Assembly: GCF_001039355.2 (NCBI RefSeq)
Contig: NW_019775662.1
Location: forward strand, 63,029 to 127,028
DNA: 64,000 nt
Direction of reading: 5' to 3'
From: Lingula anatina
Lineage: Eukaryota > Brachiopoda > Lingulata > Lingulida > Lingulidae
Positions 44,274-56,812 of the stretch are shown piece after piece. Under the pieces are notes generated by a model. It was not told the origin of the DNA and did not search any database. It saw only the letters and a program-made list of their open reading frames with translations. Both the position numbers and the translations under genes were made by a program. Each line of letters opens with the position of its first letter. Position 1 is the stretch's first letter.

Positions 44274-47240
44274 CGTTTGCTAGCAATGTGAAAATAACCT
44301 GTCATGTGTTCTCTGTCGCAGCCAACCTATAAACTTTTCTAAAAAGATATCTAATTTTACCTGATTTAAGGACAAAGAAAATTAAGTTTTACGATCTTTA
44401 TGTCTGCACCGCTCTCGCGTAATTTGCCTCGTGGTTTGCTTACGTGAAAACGAAAACACTTTAACCAAAATATAAACACCAAAAGTGGCAATTAAAGATC
44501 TCCTTTGCAACTTACTAGTTTATTGCAAATCCCCCCTTTCCTCCTCTGATAGGAAAAGAGTGGTTTTGTTTTACTTAATAGTCGGCATCTTGCTTTCATG
44601 AAAAATATTTGGGAGTTTTTTCAGAAAATATGTTTAAAAAATCGATCACGTGACCATTAAACGTAGGTCACAAAAACTAAAATGCGTTAAAAACCCAAAA
44701 CACTTGTTATAGGCTTACAATAATTTTTTTCACGGCACAACGACGTTATCCTTCACATTTTTGAGAACAAAATGAAATTTGCACACATCAGATTTTCTTC
44801 TTTGCAGCACTATCACAGTCCGAAAACAACTATTGTGATGTTATTGGTAAAAAATTGTTATCCAAAGAAACTTGACGTGTTTTTACCTATGAGGCAGGAC
44901 GTTTCAAAGCAAAAAGGTCATACTTACACAAGACCTTTCCTACACTTTTCTCTAGCTTCGTCTCACGAGCGACAAAGAAAAAACAACTTATTTTACCGTG
45001 TTATGTTTAAATTTGTATCATACTCAACAATTTTAGATATTGGAATACGCTTATTTAATACAATGCTTTAAAGTGTAAAAATGCTTAGAGAGTCTTTGTG
45101 TAGTGATTTAATCAGTGTTACGAAGTCTCTTAAAATTATTTGTGCCACAGAAAATATAAAAGGGACGATAACGACCTTCTGGGGCCTTCAAACATTTATT
45201 CACCAACTCACTTTTCTTACAAATTCGCAAGTATTTATACTTTATTTCTGCGTACTTATCACGCGTTTAATTGTTTTCTTTCCATGATTGTCAGAAATTT
45301 TCCAATTCTCATTTTGCATACACGTGATAGATAATTGCAATCCTATTGTGAAATAAACCAATCAAATAAAAGTATATCTGCTTTTGATCTTTTCCATCTT
45401 TTCCTAACAGCTAAACAGTTTCCGCACTTGTTGCCTCTTAATGAAATTTAATTTACACTCAATAACTCCCTATCCTTTAACTTATATGATTCCTCTTTAA
45501 TTATTACCTGCTATTAATGAAAGCGTAAGTCATTAACTTTACAACATAACAATTTGGACAGCCCGTTTATTTGCATTTAACCCTTACGTAAATTTTAATC
45601 AATGTTACACTGAAAATTTGGCATCTTGCTTCAGACAATCGAACTTACCACTTCTTTCATAATTTTTCCGCATTTTCAGACTAGTAATCAGTCGGTATAA
45701 AGATTAATCTTGATATCCAAGAAGAAAAAAATCACAGTACCTTATTGAAAAGAGGCTNCGTTTGCTAGCAATGTGAAAATAACCTGTCATGTGTTCTCTG
45801 TCGCAGCCAACCTATAAACTTTTCTAAAAAGATATCTAATTTTACCTGATTTAAGGACAAAGAAAATTAAGTTTTACGATCTTTATGTCTGCACCGCTCT
45901 CGCGTAATTTGCCTCGTGGTTTGCTTACGTGAAAACGAAAACACTTTAACCAAAATATAAACACCAAAAGTGGCAATTAAAGATCTCCTTTGCAACTTAC
46001 TAGTTTATTGCAAATCCCCCCTTTCCTCCTCTGATAGGAAAAGAGTGGTTTTGTTTTACTTAATAGTCGGCATCTTGCTTTCATGAAAAATATTTGGGAG
46101 TTTTTTCAGAAAATATGTTTAAAAAATCGATCACGTGACCATTAAACGTAGGTCACAAAAACTAAAATGCGTTAAAAACCCAAAACACTTGTTATAGGCT
46201 TACAATAATTTTTTTCACGGCACAACGACGTTATCCTTCACATTTTTGAGAACAAAATGAAATTTGCACACATCAGATTTTCTTCTTTGCAGCACTATCA
46301 CAGTCCGAAAACAACTATTGTGATGTTATTGGTAAAAAATTGTTATCCAAAGAAACTTGACGTGTTTTTACCTATGAGGCAGGACGTTTCAAAGCAAAAA
46401 GGTCATACTTACACAAGACCTTTCCTACACTTTTCTCTAGCTTCGTCTCACGAGCGACAAAGAAAAAACAACTTATTTTACCGTGTTATGTTTAAATTTG
46501 TATCATACTCAACAATTTTAGATATTGGAATACGCTTATTTAATACAATGCTTTAAAGTGTAAAAATGCTTAGAGAGTCTTTGTGTAGTGATTTAATCAG
46601 TGTTACGAAGTCTCTTAAAATTATTTGTGCCACAGAAAATATAAAAGGGACGATAACGACCTTCTGGGGCCTTCAAACATTTATTCACCAACTCACTTTT
46701 CTTACAAATTCGCAAGTATTTATACTTTATTTCTGCGTACTTATCACGCGTTTAATTGTTTTCTTTCCATGATTGTCAGAAATTTTCCAATTCTCATTTT
46801 GCATACACGTGATAGATAATTGCAATCCTATTGTGAAATAAACCAATCAAATAAAAGTATATCTGCTTTTGATCTTTTCCATCTTTTCCTAACAGCTAAA
46901 CAGTTTCCGCACTTGTTGCCTCTTAATGAAATTTAATTTACACTCAATAACTCCCTATCCTTTAACTTATATGATTCCTCTTTAATTATTACCTGCTATT
47001 AATGAAAGCGTAAGTCATTAACTTTACAACATAACAATTTGGACAGCCCGTTTATTTGCATTTAACCCTTACGTAAATTTTAATCAATGTTACACTGAAA
47101 ATTTGGCATCTTGCTTCAGACAATCGAACTTACCACTTCTTTCATAATTTTTCCGCATTTTCAGACTAGTAATCAGTCGGTATAAAGATTAATCTTGATA
47201 TCCAAGAAGAAAAAAATCACAGTACCTTATTGAAAAGAGG
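44274..47240. repeat. Exact 1,482-bp repeat (44274-45755 and 45759-47240) separated by one N
   Basis: The two copies agree at every position I compared, and their open frames are identical. They are joined by CT plus a single N at 45758. A one-base N between identical ends is what an assembler leaves when two overlapping contigs are not merged. A true tandem duplication is the less likely alternative. No gene is seen inside. Confidence 0.9.
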
Positions 47241-47348
47241 TTCCTCTTGGTCAATAATTGCAGCTTGTCGCAAAAGTCCCCGTAAGCTCTAAGTTCCTCC
47301 AAACCGTCGACCACACTTCATCAGCAAGAAATGTTACGTGATATTTCC

Positions 47349-47357
47349 TTTTATACG
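47349..47357 (-). promoter_or_regulatory. Candidate TATA box for gene C
   Basis: TATAAAAGG on the minus strand. About 120 bp downstream is AATAAG|GTACTG (near 47226), a possible donor of a noncoding first exon. Gene C has a splice acceptor-like CAG just before its ATG, so this could be its promoter about 4 kb upstream, or about 2.7 kb if the repeat is an artefact. Confidence 0.35.
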
Positions 47358-47978
47358 CTCCGGTGCCATCGATACATTGCATCTCAAAATATTCACACGT
47401 GACTTAAAACAACGGTCTCTCGACCCTACGCAAATGTAGCAGACTCGAATTAAACCATTTTTCAACGGGGGATACGTGTCACTAGTTTGGTTATCAAATA
47501 AACGAGGTAACTAGACGGCGTTGGGTTTTTGTCGATTTGTTTAAGTATAAAAGTTTCTTTTTCTGAGTCAAAGCTCCTCCCAGGTTGATTAATGGAGTAA
47601 GGAATAGCCAAAGGGGTGGGGTGGTGCTCGAAAAGTGAATTTCACAAACTATTTTTTATAATCACTGTATAAAGTGCATTTTCTCTACCTTATCTCTTAC
47701 AGAAAAATACTGGGCGTGAAAGAGTGGTAAAGCGTACTCTTATTCAAGAAAAATATGCTTTTACACGCTAAGGAGCCAATTGGAATCTTAATTTATAATA
47801 TTTATATAAAAGAATGGATGCATCTTCATAACATGGAAATAAGAAACCAGCCGCAAGTGTTATATTGAACGGAAAGCGCGTAATAGAAAAAAATGAACAA
47901 AACGAAATGCCCATTATTATTCCTAAGCAAAGTTTTAGAAATCTATTACTGGTCTCATAATTTGGTCTAGTGGACCAT

Positions 47979-47979
<1 letters not shown>

Positions 47980-48020
<41 letters not shown>
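47980..48020. repeat. (CT)n microsatellite
   Basis: An uninterrupted dinucleotide run. Confidence 0.95.
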
Positions 48021-48024
<4 letters not shown>

Positions 48025-49167
48025 ACTTCAGCTGGTCTTAAATTGTTCTCATTCTTTATATTATATCTGTTTATTTTAATACCACTAGATGACATATCTA
48101 CTGAATATTATTCATGGTTGTTATTCGTTAAGCGCTGCGCTCCCTCTGTCATTGTCATTTATCTAAATCTTAACCTCTGTACCTTTATCAACAATTCACT
48201 TTTTAAAAATGTGTAAAAACGTGTATCAAAATAGCTTTCATACTATCATATCTCGTAAACCCAGCGTCGGGTAAATTACCAGTGGCAAATGCCTTAACCT
48301 TTCTTAAAGCAGCTTCGTCAGCAGAAGGAAAAAAACGCTCTGGTTACTACGAGAAGTTAACCAGTAGCGTTGGGTAATTACACAGTGATTAAGTCATTCC
48401 GAAGAGAAAGCAGTTGTTTTCGACAGCTGCCCAAGTCAGCGTGCCAATCTGTGGCTACAGTTGGTGTAGGTTTACTAATTCAGGGCAAATTACGAAACGG
48501 AATCGCTCATGATAGAGGTGAAGTATGCAATGATGTGTTTAATTAAGAACTCAGTTGTACTTTGAACTCGTCTGATAGCTAAATAGTTCAAGAATTCTGT
48601 TTTTGGTACCAAACGTCTGACTTAAAACAAAGGTGGGTCTTAAAACTGTGACGAGTCTACAGGGATTGCGAGAGAGAGAGAAAGAAAGAGCGAGAGAGCG
48701 AGGAAAGTGTGTGTCCGTCTGACTGAGAGAGAGAGAGAGAGAGAGAGAGAGCAGAGAAAGAACAGAGAGCCATGTAACCAACCAAACACTTATTCTCATT
48801 ACCAACATTCCTGGCATCTCTACCACGTAATCACATTAGTTATTTCATTGCCGTCGTCCGGTGGGGTTCCCATTGGAGCTGACAGTAATGGCTTTTTTTG
48901 TGACGGACTCTTTTAAAAATAAAACCTTATCCACTTCTAACTACCCCGGGAAAAAACCTCTACCTACGAGTCATTGACAGGACGTAAGCAAACAAACGCT
49001 GTAATTCTACACAAAAAGTAACGTTCACCGTTCGCCTTACTGCTATCACACTCATTATGGTCTTGTCTGATATAAATGAATTACCTGTCCAAACTTTGCT
49101 CTGTCACATTTAATTGTGTTGACCTCAGCCCACCCAAATTTAAGTATCAATTCGGTTTATATGTTAG

Positions 49168-49478
49168 CTAGAAGCTGGGGTAGTTTTTTTTAAACTGACG
49201 TGAACAAATGGTATCTAATTGTTCGTTGCAACAGCAGTAACTGGTGCTTTCTGAAAGACAGCACGCTTTTGATCGAGGGCATGTGACATCATTTCCGTAG
49301 TAAAAGCACTGGGGTAGGATCTCCTCGATTTGACCCCGAAAATCCCAGATAGGATTCTTTTTCGTAGCTGGCACGAGTTGGTTGTGTAGCTTGGTTAAAT
49401 CTGGTTGTGATAGCCGTAGGCCCCGAAAGTTTGCACCGCACGCCCAGGTTGAGGTGACAGCAGAGATTGCGGTGCGTT
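49168..49478 (-). CDS. Candidate terminal exon of a cysteine-rich secreted or membrane protein
   Basis: An open minus-strand frame of about 100 codons, more GC-rich than its surroundings, ends at TAG 49168-49170. It reads STWACGANFRGLRLSQPD, a charged stretch, and then CFYYGNDVTCPRSKACC and SYCCCNEQLDTIC. The frame has no ATG, so if real it is a 3' exon whose upstream exons and acceptor I could not place. The C-x9-C-P...CC...YCCC arrangement is loosely reminiscent of Shisa-type ectodomains, but no membrane segment follows. It does not fit the A-D family spacing. Other frames are also open in the right half, so confidence is low. Confidence 0.3.
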
Positions 49479-49568
49479 ATCTTTCTCAACTGAAACACTA
49501 CACCACTTCTCGGCAAACCGCAAAATCGGTCTTCCAACACAACCGACGCCCTTGGGTTGATTATGGTC

Positions 49569-49589
49569 TGACGTCATAGTATGACGTCA
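49569..49589. promoter_or_regulatory. Paired CRE palindromes (two TGACGTCA)
   Basis: Perfect TGACGTCA at 49569-49576 and 49582-49589, 13 bp apart start to start, just upstream (minus strand) of the Cys-rich frame at 49168-49478. Confidence 0.45.
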
Positions 49590-50513
49590 TCACCACCCTA
49601 AAAATCGTATGCAATGTTTATCAAAGTAAGTATTCTGGATTATAATCAAGTGTTTGCATTTGATGGTGGGAAGTATTCTCAAATGTTTAAAGGTTTGAAA
49701 CAGTACATGTGCGTGGTCCTCAACCTACGGCGGCTCTATTTTGAATAATTATGCATTGACATGACTTAAGGTTTGAACGTTTTTTTTTTTAGTTCAGATG
49801 AGGATGTTTAGTCCTGTTTATTTCAATGACTGAAACACATCTTATAAGCAACTCTGCATCAGGATTACTTATAAAACAGGGATACGATATTATACAAAAA
49901 GTTTCAAGGCGAGAACTGACAATTTACATATTTCTGTCCTCTCAAAGTTATATAAGAATTTGAAAACAGATATCGAACAGTCAATAAATATAATGGTTAT
50001 ATTATATAACTCAGTTTAATTATTTTCGTACAAGTGCGCTTTCTTCTCTCTACTGAAGTAAAAATAAAACAACTTAAATTCAGGCTGACATTGTACATGT
50101 ATTTGAGACCTCTTTCGTTCCTTCACATGCCTTAAGCCATTCACAAAACTATGTATAAATACATAATCAAATAGTCCTCATTCGTGCGTGAACGACCCAA
50201 GCTTCGGCGAAGTTAACAAGTGATTAAACAATTTTTCAAGGTCGGTAAAATAAAATACTTTTAAAATAGCAAACTGGCGAGATAAAAAAGTCTGCAATTT
50301 GACTTTTCACGTTTGCACTTTTAAATATTCGCGAGCGCAATTTAGACGGTATCCCGATTCTCTTCAGTTTAGGGTAGAGTGGATTTTTCTACGTAGACGT
50401 TAAGGTAATGGAGCTAGTTTGTGGTCGTCTTAACACGTGTTAACATTACGGTGTCTCGGCAGGTTGTGAAGTGGTGCCATACGTGCTACTATGTGGCTGG
50501 CACAGTTCCAGGC

Positions 50514-50517
<4 letters not shown>

Positions 50518-50557
<40 letters not shown>
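50518..50557. repeat. (AG)n microsatellite
   Basis: An uninterrupted dinucleotide run, 43 bp before another TGACGTCA at 50601-50608. Confidence 0.95.
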
Positions 50558-50559
<2 letters not shown>

Positions 50560-51242
50560 AGCTTGGACAGCGCTTCTACTTATCCAAGTATCGGTTGAGA
50601 TGACGTCACCATGCAAGCAACCATGATGAGGCCGGTAGCCAGCGATTTCAAAGGAGGCCTTTTAAATGAAAAAAATGATCCTACCACTTCAATTTTCTCA
50701 ACTTCAGACATCGCCTTTAGGTCTTAGATTTTTTATTCAGGGCATTTCCTACAAAAAAGGCGGTTTCTTCTTTTCGTTTTCATTTTTGAAAATTGGTTTA
50801 AGCCGAATGAACGGGCACAGCATGGCATGTACTTTTTTACTTAGATTTTAAAACAGGTGGTGAATTTTTATTAACTCAATAAAATATAAGACTGTCTTTT
50901 ATAAAGAAATGTGAAGTCAGAAACGCAGCAAAAACCACAATTATTGCTCCTTCAAAGCTGCCGCCGTAGTTCTGGCGATGTGCCAGCTACAGGAGCGTGG
51001 CAAATAAACGCAACACCTTGAGGCACCTTAGCGCGTTCCAGTCATTTGATACTTTGACAGCTCCGTAGCCTGTTTTACAAAGTAGTCCTAACCCGCGGCT
51101 GAGCGTTCACTTTTAGTTTTAGACAAGAGGCTTAGTCTTATTTCACCCTAGATTAATCAGAAGCCGGTTTAACGAAAGGGATAGTCCTGGTTTAATCTTT
51201 TAGAGCCAAATTTTAGTCTTTTTGTGACTCAATGTAAATCAG

Positions 51243-51276
<34 letters not shown>

Positions 51277-51701
51277 ATGTAAAATATATGGTCTAAATGT
51301 TAAGGCCAATCTTGTTCAAGTGGTCTACAACCAGTACCTGTCCAGTTATCAGTGTTGTGCACTTCCCTCTTATTTTGAAAAAAAAATTGTTTTGCATCTT
51401 TCTACCAGCTCTCCCTTTTTACCAATCAGTCTTTTTCCCCTCGGGCCAGCGTCCAGTTAATATCAAGGATGGTATTAATACCGTTTGCATCTATTGTATG
51501 CCTTTAACATCAGCTGCCCCTCCCTCCCAAAAAAGTTTTCTCAGCCTTAGTCCCTGGTTTTACACATTCATTTTTTTATGTTAGTGTTGTTTTGCTGTCC
51601 AAAACAAAATGGCGGACTTATTTACCGTCCTTTGTATATAAGTGGAGATGATATGTTCTGTAGTTCCAAAAATAACCCAAATCCAAATTGCCCCTTTTTT
51701 G

Positions 51702-51705
51702 CAAA

Positions 51706-51740
<35 letters not shown>
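51702..51740. repeat. (AAAT)n microsatellite
   Basis: A tetranucleotide run; a (TA)n run lies at 51248-51276. Confidence 0.9.
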
Positions 51741-53941
51741 CTGAAGGGGAAAGCTTAACCATTTGCTTTTACCTCTTCTCGTCACGCTGGCCCCGCCAGT
51801 ATCTTTTATTTGGTGACCTACATGTACAACAACAACAACACGTTTCAAGCTAACTGTCATGTTTGCCAAAATACTGCCACTTTTACAAAATTCACTTCTA
51901 GTTGGTTAAGTTTGATAAACACAAAACATGTGACACAACATGAGCAATAAATGATAGGTCTATTGCCCGTTTAACATTGGGCAGTCGATACAGTACTGAA
52001 ATAAATGCCATTACACGAGCCAAGGAAGATAACTGTGTTAAGATTACGAAAGAGCGTTGTCTTTAACAAGAATATTGCAAAAAACAACCGCAGGCGCTGT
52101 GTTGATTCATTCAAAGTGTTTGAGGGTTGCCGAAAACAACCCAGGTCACGAATGAGCTTCTAAAGGAAATGAGTAACACGTTTACTTCCGACCGATCAGC
52201 TGGTTTGATATTTGCTTGTTAGCCCTACACTAAGAAAATATCAGAGAGGACATTTTTCTTAAATTAATGACCTATTTACCTCTTATTTCATCGTGCATAG
52301 AGAATGGTCCAGTGGAACTTGATAAATATCATTTTCACTATCAATAACGAAGACTGTAACTTTTAGATAAAATAATTTATGAGGTACCTGAATACAAAAA
52401 GTAAATTAAAATACCGCTCGTCATAATTATATGCCACAGACACTACATAATATCTAGCGGTAAAGCTATTAATTGATTTAATTCCTTCACAATCATAATT
52501 CGTTCCAGAAATTTTGACAGCAATGGTCGCATCAGGTTTGTTGTCAAAACCGTCATTCCAAAAAGCAATGTTGATAGGAAAAGGTATTATGAGTCTAAGA
52601 CGACAGAACAAATAGAGCAATATAGCATGCGTTTGGCTCTCAAATTGTCCACCGCACTGGATAATCACTTTGTATTATTATTATTATTATTATTAATCAT
52701 TTTTAATGGAAAAATGTCGATGAAGTGAGCCGTACTTAGTCAACCAAAGAATTGACTAAGAGTATGCTCGGCAGGTCGGCGTTCAGAGTTGTTTAAGAGG
52801 GAACATGCGACTTGCTTCTTGAGGCTGATCCAATTGTCTGCTGACATTTGAGAAAGTAAGCGTGTCTGGCGAAACTAAATGAAACCGCGTGAAAATATTT
52901 ATAAAACGTTTCTTTTATTGATCATTCGCTACCGCTATACATTGAGGTCTACCTGAACTTAAGGAAGTTGCCGTCTACACATATAACAGAATCCATCATA
53001 TACATTCCAATAGTAATCTTTGGAACACGTCCTTTTATCGGTCTTAAAAATCTACACACACAGCAAACCTTGTACTTCCGGTTGTATGGCGTGTGGTCCA
53101 GTGGAGTCAATTAGCGTCTCTGTCTAGCTCTTATCCTCTGCTGTGAGTGCGTCCATCAAGTAACAGTTACTGCCTTTAGACCCATTGCCATAAACTGTGC
53201 TAAACTCACTTAGTATGGAACTGAACATCATAATACTGAAACACGTCATACTTAGCATATGCCAAAGAGAAGATTGGTATTAAATCATAGGTGATACCAA
53301 TATATTTGACCCTCTATGGCATGCAGAGTTGTGACTTATAATATCAAAATCTGGAACGTCTTTCCAATAATTTTTTAACTCCTAGTCCAACATCCTGTCA
53401 CTGACCCATAAATGCAATTCTGGTAAACTTGACTTCTATGATTCAATAAGTTAGAAATAAAATTGCAATGCTTAATATTTTTTTCATAATAAAACACGCA
53501 CCATGATTCACCGATTGAGGGTTGCATTGCCGCTCAAAGCATCGTGTAGCTCTACAAATTAACGCACGGTGGCATCACCCCAGGTAGGTTTCATAAACAA
53601 CCTCAGCCCAAACACCGGTCTAAACATTTCAGTATTTAGTCAATTACATTTCTAGATTACCATAGTTGTCTAAACATATTAAATACGTATTGGTCTAAAA
53701 CGCAAGCAACCGCTTTTCTTGTTTTAGAACAGGTATGATATCTTATTAGATTAGACTACTACTGAATTATGTTGAGCCAAAGTAGACGCAATGTAGTCTA
53801 AAATGTTTTTCGGGCGAAAGTGTTTGTGAGACAGGCCCCCGTATGGTATCTTTTAAACGGCGTTTTCACTGCAGCAGTGGATACATTCAGCATTGTGAAT
53901 TGTCGAATTGATTTGAGAGGGACAGTTAAATCTCCCATCTT

Positions 53942-54108
53942 CAGGAGCGGATTCAGGCCGTCTTCTGGGTCTTCCGGAAGACGGTCAGATTTTCAAGTTT
54001 ACATTGAAAGTTGTCTAATTTTTACGTCGGAAGACGGTCAAAAATGAAGAATGGATCAACAAAGATAATTTGGAAGACTGTCAGAAAATATCTCTGAATC
54101 CGCCCCTG
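53942..54108. mobile_element. hAT-type MITE, copy 2 (167 bp)
   Basis: Begins CAGGAGCGGATTCAG and ends CTGAATCCGCCCCTG. Internally the motif GGAAGAC(G/T)GTCA recurs three times. Flanks are similar (CATCTT, CATCCT) but not an exact duplication. Confidence 0.7.
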
Positions 54109-54431
54109 CATCCTGAATATCAGGTTTGTAATTACATGTTGCCTTTTGAGTCTTTTAAGTCATAACTTTCAGATATGAGCATAAGATTCATATGAATAAT
54201 TCGTACATTTTTCCTATTTTTCCCGGCTTCTTGGTAGATATTTTACAAAAAAATAACCATACGTTTCATGAACTTGATAAAAATGATATTCTGTAAAAAT
54301 ATCGCAATTAAAGATTTGAGTAAAATTATCAAACACACGACAATACGAACAACAACCGGTTAACACATACATCTAAATAACCTATTATCTAACTCCTCAG
54401 CAGACGCCTGTGATATTACCGCCACCATCAT

Positions 54432-54813
54432 TCACTGTTTTCCCGCCAAACGCTGCATGACGTCATCAGCCGCTCTTCTCCTCCTCAGCTGTCTGGCCAC
54501 CTTGGTATTGTAAGTACCGAAGTATCTATGGAGATACAGCAGGTACTTGTAGTAGGTGGGAGGATTAATGGCCCCTGGGGTCTGGTAGTTGGGGGCGGGG
54601 GCCATGTTGGGAGAGAAGGGAGGATAGCGACGTTCGTTGCTGTAAGCCATGGAGAAGACGTCGTTGTGGGGGGCCTTGTAGAACTGGTTCTGGCGGCTTG
54701 GCCATGGGGCCACGATGCGCTTGGAGAGGCCACATCCACAGGTTGTGCAGTCACACTGGATACTGCAAGGGAAATATATCATATGATAGAATGGGAATAA
54801 AGGCCCTAGAATA

Positions 54814-54845
<32 letters not shown>

Positions 54846-55554
54846 TGTGTAACGACCTTTAATATTTTTGTAGAAATGTTTTCCGAGCAGTAGACCTTTA
54901 CGAATGTTAAAACTAATAAGCAAACGTAAAGTAAAGCCAAAAATTCACTTAGTTGTTTGGGCGTGAATGGCACAAAAAGCTGTAAAATTGAGGATTTTTC
55001 AATATATATTTCACAAGTGTTTCTTGGGTATCACGATTGATAAAAAGAATAGTACATAAAGCAACAATCCTTACTGGCAAGTTATTCAAGCAGTTGTTTT
55101 AGGGACAACGTTAGAATAATAATGTTTTCTAATAGAAAGTTAAAACCATTATTTTGGAGTGGTAATGACTATGATTTTAAACTGTGTTTTGAATGAAACC
55201 AGTCAAACATTTTAACAAATGTACATGTATGCCTTACCTTGTAACATGTTAACTATCCAAAAAAGTAATCAATTTACAAGATACATCCCTCATATACTTA
55301 GCGCCAGGAAAGGTAAGGGACTATTTTCGTTGCTTTTGCTATTACAAAAACTATTCATAAACACAATTTAAAAATACTTACCCTTTACAGTGGTACTCAG
55401 ATGGGCACACGGAGAAGTAGGGGGCGTACTTTGGACAGAAGCATTTCAGCCAGCGTATCGTGACGCCCTCTTCTTTACTGCTTTGAGCATCAAGTCTTTC
55501 CACCGCCAGGAGGAGAACTACAAGACAGCCCCAACTCAGCATTCCCTTGGCCAT
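54432..55554 (-). CDS. Secreted cysteine-rich family, gene D
   Basis: Unrecognised secreted protein of 167 aa and the longest clear family member. Exons 55382-55554 and 54432-54762 join to 504 nt. Exon 1 holds a signal peptide (core GCLVVLLLAVERLDA), then IRWLKCFCPKYAPYFSVCP and EYHCK, ending at a phase-2 donor GG|GTAAGT. Exon 2 completes the Gly codon and opens IQCDCTTCGCGLSKR. Eight Cys fall in the pattern W-L-x-C-x-C-P, C, Y-x-C-x-G, C-D-C-x2-C-x-C. A Pro/Asn/Tyr-rich region follows, then YYKYLLYLHRYFGTYN. The end carries RRRR followed by AADDVMQRLAGKQ, a furin-like site that would release a short C-peptide. A TAAACAG acceptor lies 10 nt before the ATG, so a noncoding first exon is likely. 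The function is unknown; the precursor layout suits a processed secreted peptide or extracellular matrix protein. Confidence 0.75.
54813..54850. repeat. (GT)n microsatellite in gene D intron
   Basis: A dinucleotide run about 50 bp from the exon 2 acceptor. Confidence 0.95.
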
Positions 55555-56812
55555 TTTGTTTTCACTGTTTAGAATAAAAAAATAATAATCTAAACGTTAA
55601 ATTTCATTGGCACATTTTGTAAACACGCAATTTTTAAAAATCCTTTAAACTTCCATGATTTTAGGTTTTGACATCCATATTCCATATTCAGTTACAAAGT
55701 TTCTAATCTTTGAGGAAGTTTCATTGAATAATTCATCAGTAATTAGGATTCTCCTGGTCAAGGCTCGTTACAGTCGTCAAAATTTGTTAATGCTATAAAA
55801 TGTCCAAATGTTATATACTTGTACACATCGCGTGAGAATATGTTCCTTCACCACAAAGAAATCTGGGAATGGTTTGTATAACGTTAATAAGAAGGGAAAG
55901 CAGAGTGATGTAAGACCCTCGGCCACCGGGGAGTAAGAAAACCGTATCACACTCAGTCCTGGAGATTCTTATTTTGAAAAATGCTGTAACATCCTTTGCT
56001 GAGATACTTAATTGTTGTTTCAATTTCCAAACTATATATCACTTTGTAGATTTGAGGCATTTTCAAGTTTGTTTTAAATAAAAGGGATATTTGAAAAAAT
56101 CTACATTGCCCTGTTTCTATTTATCCAGGCGATCGAACAGTATGGGCTATAGTCGGAGTCCCCTGTCGCGAGACATAATGGGTAGAAATTCCAAGTTGTG
56201 TGAAGGTACTACAAGAACATTCCTTTGGCATCGGGTCGTAAATTACTACCTCACTGCCGCTACTAGTTTCAGAACATAAAACTTTGCACTGCGCAGCTGT
56301 AAAACGTAATTCTATCAAAGACCTCTGCGAATAATCACACCCTAGACTCGTGAATTATCTATAAGTCAAAGACGGTGATCACAGCCACGCGAACTGAGAG
56401 ATTCTTCTGATTCTTAACGTTGCGATGATTTGGAAATCAAACATAGATATCCTGCATCTGTTACAAGTTAGAAGTAAAACAGTGTTATCATGAACTCTTA
56501 TACCTGTTAGAACAGAAGAAGTTTTTAATCACACCTCAGTAAAGCACGTTAATATTAGTCGGCATGATGGTCACGTATTGTTTCCTGGCTGTGCTTTCTT
56601 TGTTACTGCCACGCCCCAAATAATCTCGAAGTTGATTTAAAACTTAATTTTTTTATGGGGTTGGTATTAACAAAATGTCTGTTACACCCAAACCTCAAGT
56701 ATTTTGTTTTAGTCACTTTGCAACTTTGACCAACCATGATTTTGCTTTTCGTATTCTAAATAGGCCATCGGCTAAAGGCAAATGGAAAAATCGTCTAACC
56801 TGAACAAATAAC

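Larger units (their letters stand above)
47241..54431. other. Interval between genes C and D
   Basis: Apart from the Cys-rich exon candidate at 49168-49478, no gene is seen. The rest is AT-rich DNA with several microsatellites (47980-48020, 48725-48751, 50518-50557, 51248-51276, 51702-51740), three TGACGTCA sites and a hAT-type MITE. Confidence 0.45.

Noticed and set aside
44772-46819. Two sets of identical small frames (99, 68 and 64 codons)
   Set aside because: They are the same sequence counted twice because of the duplicated contig end, and have no coding features.
52363-52668. 101-codon minus-strand frame
   Set aside because: It starts at GTG rather than ATG, is AT-rich and resembles nothing known.
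53085-53165. tRNA-like TGGTCCAGTGG stretch
   Set aside because: An A-box-like match only; no B box, no acceptor stem.
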